DNA from: Mya arenaria
Lineage: Eukaryota > Mollusca > Bivalvia > Myida > Myidae
Length of the DNA: 64,000 nucleotides
Direction: 5' to 3'
NCBI RefSeq assembly: GCF_026914265.1
Contig: NC_069130.1
Location: 43,222,429-43,286,428 of the forward strand
Shown here: positions 55,916-64,000 of the stretch, piece after piece
Numbering within the stretch: the stretch's first letter is position 1
How the letters are laid out: each line of letters starts with the position of its first letter
The notes under the pieces: generated by a model
Told to the model about the DNA's origin: nothing
Databases searched by the model: none
The model's input: the letters and a program-made list of their open reading frames with translations, nothing else
Made by a program: the position numbers and the translations under genes

Positions 55916-57006
55916 TCTTATACAAATGAAGTATAATTGCTGCGTGCACACCGGACAAGCCATTTGTCCGTGCTTGGGTCGACCCGGGCTTGCTTGTGAA
56001 GCGAATGGTGAGTCTGTGATTCTTATCGACGCGGGTTGGGATGGGCTTTCATTACTAACCATGGGTTTTAAAACGAACGTACATTGTACGATATACGAGG
56101 CACGGCCTGTATAAGTCATAAGAAATCGGTACCAAGAGACCTACCAAAGCTGGTCCATTATGTCTGTTCCGTAATGTCCATGGTCCGTAATGTCCGTGAC
56201 CCACGATGGACCGTCGAGCCGCTAGCCTAAGAGATGGACTTTAATACTGGACGGCGATCGAAAGACCCGGGTAAGACCTCTCAAACGGAATCGAGCGAGT
56301 CGGCTTATTGATAAGCAAAAAACAACAACAACAACATTCTTTGAATAATGCTTAGTGGCGCAGGGAACTTTGAGTATTTACAATGCAATACCGACAGAGC
56401 CAGCGAGAGGTCATGCCTCGCCTGGAAAGCCTCCGAGGTCGGATCTGATCGCTGTGGCTCATTCGTCGACAAACAGAAAGGTCACAACTGAACACTTACT
56501 TATAAACAAGTAAAGGGGGGGGGGGTTGATAATTAATTAATCCCTATTTCAAGCCCTGTCTATCGGTACTCTTATTTTTGTCTTCGGTTGAGCACGGGCA
56601 TACAGGTGAAGTCGGCCCCTGCTGCATCTCTGGAACGGTATTGTTTTTTGAGCTAGAGGCAGGTAGATGATGCAGAAGCAAGCGAAGTCACTCATCTGCA
56701 TAAGACTCTGGTATTATTGTTGAATATCAATCTCAATTATTAACAAGCACCATTTTTTGTTGAAACCCATGAGTAAAAATTTGATTTAATCGCCGTAGTG
56801 ACCGTAACCGACCAGCCCCGGGATTTGAATCCAGGACCTTAGGATTGACACACCACTGTGCAAACCAGGTATATAGGTATATATAGCGCGTATACAGTGA
56901 CGCGTGCAATCTTCATACCGAATTTTGGCCATGAAGCGATTTTGTTGAAAAGTGTGTTTGTTGCAAATGTAATTCGTAAATTAAACTAGAATGGGCTTTT
57001 GAGAAA
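55916..57006. other. Gene-free stretch with a SINE-like fragment
   Basis: More GC-rich than its surroundings. On the minus strand 56877-56806 reads TTTGCACAGTGG (A box-like) and GGATTCAAATCCC (B box-like), suggesting a tRNA-derived SINE. A short inverted pair GAGCCAGCGA/TCGCTGTGGCTC lies at about 56397-56461. No exon is supported. Confidence 0.4.
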
Positions 57007-58499
57007 AGCGCATGTCTCCCCCGAAGGCTTAGTAAGACTTAGAGGTGTAAAGTACTGATACATCTGGCTGGAAAGCAGGGTGTGAGAATTCAATAGGGAT
57101 TTCCACACAATAAGCCCTAGTTAATGATCTGAAAACTATTTTTCATCTTTCAAGCACTTGACCTTGACATGTGACCCCAAAATCAATAGGGATCAATTAC
57201 TCAATTTTAGCTGGCTGAAAATTTAAAGGTTCGATTATTAAGTGGAGTGTGAACAAATTAGATTGTTGCAATGGACTAAATCAGCAGGTGGGCAGAGGTG
57301 AAAATAAAGTCAGCAACAGTAAGAACAAATTAGTAAATATATTTCATAAGTTATTAAAATTTTTGTTGTGTAGTTAGAATAGATGCTTACAACATTTTCA
57401 GCGGAGTATTCATCATCACCTTTTGTGTCATGGATTCATCATAGGTTATTGTAAATGTTCCAAATTGGGATTTGCGAAAACAGCAAATGTCATGTCATGG
57501 TAGCTGTAATGTGTTGGAATAACACCAGATTCCTTGCAGTTTATGTTTTTAATATACATGTGATCTAGGAGTGTCCTCCCTGCGGTAGTAGGTTGTTGGA
57601 TGATCTGAGAATATTCTTGAAAACACATATTTAGATCACTGTCAGTAGCTTGATATAGATCAAGATTGAAATCACCAACAATTATGGTCCTTGGAGTGGG
57701 ACTCCTATGTAGGAGGTTGGAGAGCTGAGTAGCAAAGTGCTTACATGAAGTGTTTGGTGGTCTGTACACACAATATACACTTGTGGATATATCTGAAAGT
57801 TCAACTGCAACACATTCAATTGAAGTTGCGGTTGTATCAATTAATGTGCTGGTGAAATCTTGATGGATGTATAAAGCCACACCTCCTTTTGCATATACAC
57901 CTTCATGATTTGGTCGATACTGCCTGTAAGACAGAAACTGTCGGTGGAGTGGGAATGGGTTTGTGAGAAATGGGAAATATTTTTTTACATTAGAGGTCAC
58001 AGCGACGTTGACCTTTGACCTTGTGACCCCCCAAAATATAGGAGTTTTCTAAACCTCATGATCAACCTCCCTACCAAGTTTGGTGAACCTAGGTCAAACC
58101 ATTCTCAAGATATTGAGCGGAAATGTTTTTTACATTGGGGGTCGCCGCGACCTTGACCTTTGACCTAGTGACCCCAAAAACAATAGGGATCTTCTACACC
58201 TCATGACCAACCTCCCTACCAAGTTTGGTGAACCTAGGTCAAACCGTTCTCAAGATTTTGAGCAGAAATGTTTTTTATATTGGGGGTCGCCGCGACCTTG
58301 ACCTTTGACCTAGTGACCCCCAAAACAATAGGGATCCTCTACACCTCACGACCAACCTCCCTACCAAGTTTGGTGATCCTAGGTCATGCGGTTTTCCAGT
58401 TATCGATCGGAAACGAAGTGTGACGTACGGACGGACTGACGGACTGACGGACAGGGCAAAAACAATATGTCTCCCCCAGAGAGGGGGAGACATAATTTT
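57007..58499 (-). mobile_element. Hairpin-ended element (GTCTCCCCC type) enclosing an endonuclease fragment
   Basis: Read on the minus strand, the head at 58499-58466 is TATGTCTCCCCCTCTCTGGG, GGAGACATA, a stem-loop. A GTCCGTCAGTCCGTCC run follows, then three units of about 130 bp (GACCTAGGTTCACCAAACTT, GGTAGGGAGGTTGGTC, GGTCAAGGTCGCGGCGACC). After these comes the endonuclease frame, then part of another unit (near 57165-57205), and GGGGGAGACATG at about 57022-57009 as a possible tail. Confidence 0.55.
57446..58000 (-). pseudogene. AP-like endonuclease domain fragment (Helentron or LINE type)
   Basis: The open frame encodes the middle and end of an endonuclease/exonuclease/phosphatase fold. 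Landmarks are YAKGGVALYIHQDF (the usual 'GGVAIYI' strand), SIECVAVEL, YCVYRPPNT, TIIVGDFNLDL (GDFN, with catalytic Asp and Asn), TLLDHMYIKN (LLDH) and HYSYHDMTFAVF, matching the C-terminal [S/D]DHD motif. About 60 residues at the N terminus, with the metal-binding Asn and Glu, are absent. No reverse transcriptase or Rep/helicase lies nearby. The domain is shared by CR1-like LINEs and by Helentrons; its place inside a hairpin-ended element favours the latter. The first Met in the frame is not a natural start. Confidence 0.65.
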
Positions 58500-58610
58500 T
58501 AAAACTAGATTTCTCATGGCGACATGTTGAGCCCGCTGACATAAAAGCTGTAAATGTCTGTACAGCATGTTTGTCTATTTTTAAGTTAATCCCTTGACCT
58601 TTGAACTTAA

Positions 58611-58955
58611 AGCTGCACTCTCACAGATTGAACGTTTTGCACATTTTTTAATTTTTGTCTTGGAACGAGCCATTTTTTGCGATCATCCATGGAAACCAGT
58701 TATATAAGACTTCTGACCAAACATTAGATCGCAGATGTTTATATTTAAGTTCAAAAATTGATGTTTTATGCATTTTTCTAGACACGGTTTAAGCCATAAA
58801 ACATTACTTTTCGAATGGAAATATGAAAATCTGCGATCTCATCTTTTGTCAGCATTCTTTTATTATTGGTTTGCAGATATTTACGCAAAAAATTGCTCAT
58901 TCCAAGACAAGAAATTAAAAAGTTGTCAAAAGGGTAGATCAGTGAGAGTGCAGCT
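58611..58955. mobile_element. AGCTGCACTCTCACAG-family MITE
   Basis: The left end AGCTGCACTCTCACAGATTG follows TTAA (58607-58610). The right end AGTGAGAGTGCAGCT is followed by TTGA, a decayed TTAA. It is 345 bp, with the family's AGACTT..TGACCAAACATTAG internal block. Confidence 0.75.
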
Positions 58956-58959
58956 TTGA

Positions 58960-59670
58960 GCCTTTATCTAGATAGTCCACCATAATAAATTATGGTGTAT
59001 ACACATGTACCGTTGACAAGTCTTTATAGAATTTACTTGATCTTCACAACTTCACAACCAGTTTATTCCTCGGCTTGTCTGCAATTGACGGACAGTTTTC
59101 CCACATCGATCAGCAGCAGGCTTTGGTGTTCCATGTGACAAGTTATATAAAAGTCCTTAAATGCATATAAAAGTAATGTTCTAGACACGGTCCATCTATC
59201 TGCCAATGACCTTGACCTTTGAGGTAGGGGCCTCAATATTGCACGCAACACATCGTCTCATCATGGTTAACATATATGGCAAGTTATTCTAAAATCTGAC
59301 CTGAATGACCCACGCATCCATATTTTTGTTTAAATTAGCTGTTGTGCTATGAGGCTGACAAACCCAAATATATATGTGCAATATGACATCTCCTAATAAC
59401 TTGTCTAATAACTCCTTATTTATTAACATTTTCAAGGACTTAACCAGGTGGTCCTCATCAATATTTGAGAAGAAATACAGCACAGGTTAATTATTTTATT
59501 GCCAATCCAGAAAAAAATCGTAACAAATGCAACAACATGAAATAATTTTACATGAAAAATGGAAGGTAACAACTAGACACTTTTTAAGAAGAGTCAATAT
59601 TATTTCACTTTTACATTACAACTCATGTATAAATACCAAAATACACATGCTGGTTAAACAATTATCATAA
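58960..59670. other. Gene-free stretch
   Basis: Fragments such as CAATGACCTTGACCTTTGAG (about 59205-59225) look like pieces of tandem-unit repeats. Nothing coding is supported. Confidence 0.4.
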
Positions 59671-59671
59671 A

Positions 59672-60576
59672 CAAGAGGGCCCTGAAGGCCCTGTATCGCT
59701 CACCTGATCCAATTTAAGTGTGAAATAAGTATTTTCAGGGCGAGGGCAATTGTGACAGGGGGTTAGATCCTTCCTAGTGACCAAGTTTTTTTTTAATATC
59801 ACGGATGATTTTTTTAATATCACGGATGACCCAGTTGCAAACCTTACCTTGCTGTAATAAGTACATTCTGACCAGGTTTCATATAGATAAATTAGAAAAT
59901 ATGGCCTCAACAGTGTTTTAACAATGTTTCTATGATTTGACTTCGTGACCTAGTTTTTGAACTGAGTTTACTCAGTTTCAAACTTGACATAGACTTCATA
60001 AACACAAAAATTCTGACATAGTTTCATGGTGATCAAACAAAGAATGTAACCTCTACAGTGTTTACAAAGTTTTTCTATGATCTGACCTAGTGGTCTGGTT
60101 TTTGACCTCTGATTTCCTAGTTTCAAACTCAACCTAAAGATTATCAAGAATAACATTCTGATCAAGTTCCATGAACATATGGTCATAAATGTGGCCTCTA
60201 GAGTGTTAACATGCTTTTCCTATTATTTGACCTGGTGACCTAGTTTTTGACCACACATTACCAAGATTCGAAGCCTAGAGCTCATCAATATATACATTCT
60301 GACTAAGTTTCATGAATATATAGTCATCCATGTGACCGCTAGAGTGCTAACAAACTTTTCCTATGATTTGACCTTGTGACCTAGTTTTTGACCCCAGATG
60401 ATCGAACTCGTCCAAGCTTTCACTGATGGTAACATATTGACCAAGTTTCATTCAGATTGTGCCCAAATTGTGACCTCTAGTGTTAACAGTCAAATTGTTG
60501 ACGACGGACGACAATGGACAACAGACACAGAGCGATCACAATAGCTCACCTTGAGCAATTCGTGCTCAGGTGAGCT
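59672..60576 (-). mobile_element. Hairpin-ended tandem-unit element, 0.9 kb
   Basis: One end is CAAGAGGGCCCTGAAGGCCC, TGTATCGCTCACCTG. The other is ATAGCTCACCTTGAGCAATT, CGTGCTCAGGTGAGCTAAAA, preceded by ACGACGGACGACAATGGAC. The body has about five units of 125 bp (TATGATTTGACCTAGTGACC, TAGTTTTTGACC, ATTCTGACCAAGTTTCATG). Confidence 0.75.
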
Positions 60577-61075
60577 AAAAATAATGAAAAAAAATTCTGA
60601 CCAAGCCCAACAAGCTTAACAAGTTTCGAGATATTGGGGCCAGGACTTACATTATATTAACTTTCAAACACTTTTCAAATATTTGGCTTTTAATTATTTG
60701 GGCAATAGTTTCAAGTTATTAGAATGAAAAAAGGTGCTTCAAAAAATTGCAGAAAAAGTCTCGATTTAATAAGAAATCTTCAGGAAATAACAGTAACTTA
60801 TTATTCTCTTTATTTCCACCCAAAAGTGATTTAAACATATTTAACAAACAAACGGTCATATATACAGTATGTACAGCAATATATATTACATGTTATAAGG
60901 CACAAAGTTGTTACACAAGGATGACGATGTTAATGTAATAATTTTGTAAGATAAAGCATATACTTTAGAACTGAGCTTATATTTTCTGAGTTTGTGGCTA
61001 TTATCATTAATGCGATGTACATTACACTGAATACTTATTTCTATTATTTTATTTTATTCCAAGAAAAGAATAAAA
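60577..61075. other. Gene-free stretch between two hairpin-ended elements
   Basis: AT-rich. Two large elements with the same end motifs flank it in the same orientation. No coding signal. Confidence 0.4.
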
Positions 61076-61204
61076 CAAGAGGGCCATGATGGCCCTAAAT
61101 CGCTCACCTGAGTAAAAGAGTTTAACCTTTGTAATCAAGACAGCTTGATATTTGTTCTCAAAGAATATTGAAAAAAATACTGGTCAAACATGTTGCCTGG
61201 ACAA

Positions 61205-61690
61205 TCACTGACAGGACTTGTCACAGTTGCCTGCACACTGACAGGACTTGTAACAGTTTCCTGCACACTGACAGGACTTGTCGATTGACTGCACACTGAC
61301 AGGATTTTGTTCAGTTGCCTGCACACTGACAGGACTTGATGATTGACTGCACACTGACATAATTTGATTCTCATACCTGCACACTGACAGGACTTTGTTC
61401 AGTTGCCTGCACACTGACAGGAATTGATAATTGACTGCACACTGACAACACTTGGTACAGATACCTGCACACTGACAAGACTTTTTTTCAGTTGCCTGCA
61501 CACTGACAGGACTTCGTTCAATTGCCTGCACATTGACAACACTATGTTAAATTGCTTGCACACTGAAATAACTTTTAGTATAGATACACAAACAACTGAC
61601 CGGACTTCCTTCAATTGCCTGCACACTGACAAAACTATGTTATATTGCTTGCACACTGAAAGAACTTTTAGTATAGATACACAAACAACA
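61205..61690. repeat. Minisatellite of about 30 bp (GCACACTGACAGGACTT)
   Basis: About 16 units of TTGCCTGCACACTGACAGGA plus CTTGTCAG vary in length from 27 to 33 bp. Long open frames on both strands (a LSVCRQLN-type period) arise only because unit lengths cluster at multiples of three. Confidence 0.85.
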
Positions 61691-61876
61691 AATAGTGCAC
61701 CATCCAATAAAATAAAAAACTGCCTTAATTAAGCTCTAAAAATCAAAGAGCAGAACACATTCAAAATCTATTATTGCTTCTTCCATCTAGGACAACATCA
61801 CCATCCTTCAAATTATACTAATAATTTTTTTCTATATAAGGCTTATTCACTATCCACACAGAAGATAAGATTGTAG

Positions 61877-61943
61877 CTTAGAATAATCTACATGAAGTTT
61901 ACAATAATCTACATGAAGTTTACAATAATCTACATGAAGTTCA
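61877..61943. repeat. 22-bp repeat, 3 units
   Basis: Three copies of AATAATCTACATGAAGTTTA plus C, the last ending AAGTTC. Confidence 0.85.
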
Positions 61944-63571
61944 ATGGAAAAGTCTGATCATTAATTTTATCATTAAGTTAAAATGAAATTTCTTCTAAAG
62001 AATAAAGTGTATAATAATTATTTTAATCTATGAACCTAAAATAATATCAATGGCACATTTTTGATGAGGCTGGTCACTTTTCATTAAGTTAAATGGATGT
62101 TGCACTAATTAGTACGCCATTCAATATCTCTGTACGGTTCCATCAATATGCAAAGATGAAAATAAAAGAGACCAAACAAAATTATTTTAATTCATTTGAG
62201 AGAAGTCTATGCAAGGGTGCTTCAGACCAAATTTGGTAAATATCCATCAAGAGGTTCACAAGAATAATCGTTTTTTACTCTATTTTTAGCTAAAAGGGGC
62301 CAAACAAAATTATGTGAACAAATTTAAGAGAGGTCCATGCAAGGACACTTCAAACCAAATTTGCTGAAGATCTATCAAGGGGTTCATGCGAAGAAAATGT
62401 TAAGTTTTTTTTACTAATTTTAGCTCTGGTGGCCCTTAAAAGGGGCCAAACAAAATTATTTGAAAAGACCTGACAAAGGCCCATGCTAGGATGCTTCAGA
62501 CTTGAAGATCCATCAAGCAGTTAATAAGATCAAGTTGTTTAAAGGTTTTTCTATTTTTTGCTCTGGTGACCCCTAAAAGGGGCCAAACCAAACCATTTGA
62601 ACAAAGTTGAGAGAGGACCATGTAAGGATGCTACATATCAAGTATGGAGTCATTCGGACCTTTACTTTCAGAGGAAAAGATGTTTAAGTGACAAGACAAT
62701 GTAAAAACAAATGACCCCTGAGCAAGGCCAATTTGACCCCGGGACAATAATTTGAATACCTTTGGTGTAGGTCCATTAGGTAACACTATATACCAAATAT
62801 CAAAGCTCTAGGTCTTATATTTTGGAGAAGAGGATTTTTAAAGTTGTATTATATAAGACTATATAAAAACAAATAACTTTCAGGGCGGGGCCAATTTTGA
62901 CCCTGTGGCAATAATTTGAACAACTTTGATAGAGGTCCACAAGATGATGTTGTATACCAAATATCTAAGCTCCTGGCCTTACGGTTCTGGAGAAGAATAT
63001 TTTTAAAGATTTACTATATAACACTATGTAATAAAACTAGTGACCCCTGGGGCGGGGCCATTTTTGACCCCAGGAGAATAATTTGAACAAATTTTGTAGA
63101 GGACCACTACATGATGACACATACCAATTTTCAAGGTTCTAGGCCATGTGGTTTTTGAGAAGAAGATTTTTAAAGTGTTCCCTATATAAGTCTATGTAAA
63201 ACAAGTGACCCCCGGGGCGGGGCCATTTTTGACCCCAGGGGGATAGTTTTAACAATTTTGGTAGAGGACCACTAGATGATGCTATATACAAAATATTAAG
63301 GCTCTAGGCCTTGTGGTTTTGGAGAAGAAGATTTTTAAAGTTTTTCCTTTCCGTTGCCATGGCAACCAGAGTTCTAAATGGAATTCAATTCTGTGAACAA
63401 TTTTCAAAGGGGACCACCCAAGGAACATTCCTGTGAAGTTTGGATGAAATTGGCTAAGCGGTTTATGAGGAGATGTCGTTTAAAGTAAAAGTTTACGGAC
63501 GGACGGACGGACGCACGCCGGACAAATTGTGATCACGAAAGCTCACCTTGTCACTATGTGACAGGTGAGCT

Positions 63572-64000
63572 AAAAATGAAATAGAAAAAAGAATCAATTT
63601 TTCTCACATGTATTACTGAATATCAAATCATTGAATGGTAAAAAAATTTAAGTTCATAGAAATCAATCCAACAATTAAAGATGTTAAACAATAACAAATT
63701 GAGACATGTTTACATTATTTTTCTATATTTGCACATAATTAAACAAAGGTGATGGTAATATTATTCATATTACTTAATACAAACATAAGTTTATCATTTT
63801 TTAAATGATTTTTTTTTAAATCAGCATGAAATGCAATGGCGAACATGTAATTTATCCTTTAAACTTGTAAAGTATGAAGAATTTACTTTCATAAATATAT
63901 ATTATGTTGTTATAAAAAAGTAATCATAAAAAATGCACAATACTTCCAATTTTCTAAATTTGTTTAAGGGGGCGACACACTTTCCTTAGGCAAACCAAAA
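63572..64000. other. Window end, AT-rich, no gene seen
   Basis: Homopolymer-rich AT sequence. No open frame with splice partners and no repeat end is visible up to the window edge. Confidence 0.5.

Larger units (their letters stand above)
61076..63571 (-). mobile_element. Hairpin-ended tandem-unit element, 2.5 kb
   Basis: It starts CAAGAGGGCCATGATGGCCC, TAAATCGCTCACCTGAG and ends AAAGCTCACCTTGTCACTAT, GTGACAGGTGAGCT, preceded by a GGACGGACGGACGGACGCAC run. This is the reverse orientation of the element at 36758. Its right half holds four units of about 165 bp (GACCCCTGGGGCGGGGCCAT, GAGGACCACTA, GGTTTTGGAGAAGAAGATTT). Its left half holds an unrelated 30-bp minisatellite. Confidence 0.8.

Noticed and set aside
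56397-56461. Small structured RNA or tRNA
   Set aside because: Only one short inverted pair, no polymerase III boxes in register and no known RNA motif.
61205-61732. Cys-containing repeat proteins on either strand
   Set aside because: Both strands are open over the same minisatellite and there is no start context or flanking exon.
1-64000. LTR retroelement, virus-like element or complete LINE
   Set aside because: No protease, reverse transcriptase, integrase, capsid or envelope motif was seen in any frame. Only the isolated endonuclease fragment at 57446-58000 is present.

Overview
The window looks like nuclear DNA of a bivalve mollusc. It is AT-rich, genes are cut into many short exons with GT-AG introns, and it is crowded with hairpin-ended, tandem-unit repeats of the kind described in bivalves ('pearl'-like or Helitron-like non-autonomous elements). 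The species cannot be fixed from sequence alone. All gene models below come from reading splice sites, phase and protein motifs by eye. No search was run.

Region by region: (1) About 0.6-7.3 kb, minus strand: the C-terminal ten exons of a melted/VEPH1-like PH-domain protein. Most phases join cleanly, and one linking exon is unassigned. Its introns hold two large minisatellites. One (2.76-3.96 kb) repeats the octamer ATTTGCAT about two dozen times. The other (5.36-6.40 kb) repeats TGATAA roughly 40 times. (2) 7.6-12.1 kb: a 72-bp tandem array, a TTAA-flanked MITE and otherwise featureless AT-rich DNA. (3) 12.1-16.1 kb, minus strand: a decayed multi-exon gene for a Cys-rich (CxxC) protein, with one in-frame stop and at least two frame breaks. 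(4) 16.1-30 kb: repeats, fold-backs and a second decayed spliced gene on the plus strand (22.8-25.4 kb). (5) 30.2-31.2 kb, minus strand: the first two exons of an SGNH-hydrolase-like gene. (6) 33.9-51.0 kb, plus strand: a long gene with nine or more exons and an RNase H-like, DDE-transposase-type core of the DUF7869 kind. Splice phases join throughout, but there is one in-frame stop in the exon with the second catalytic Asp. Its introns have absorbed large nested repeats. (7) 52-64 kb: no convincing complete gene. This stretch holds several minisatellites, an endonuclease fragment (57.4-58.0 kb) lying inside a hairpin-ended element, and two more large hairpin-ended elements.

The genes do not form a pathway. 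The melted/VEPH1 gene is a clear host gene, and the SGNH-like gene may be one. The RNase H-like gene and the Cys-rich gene may derive from DNA transposons or from host families that descend from them. No rRNA gene, true tRNA gene, CRISPR array, LTR element or virus-like element was recognised.
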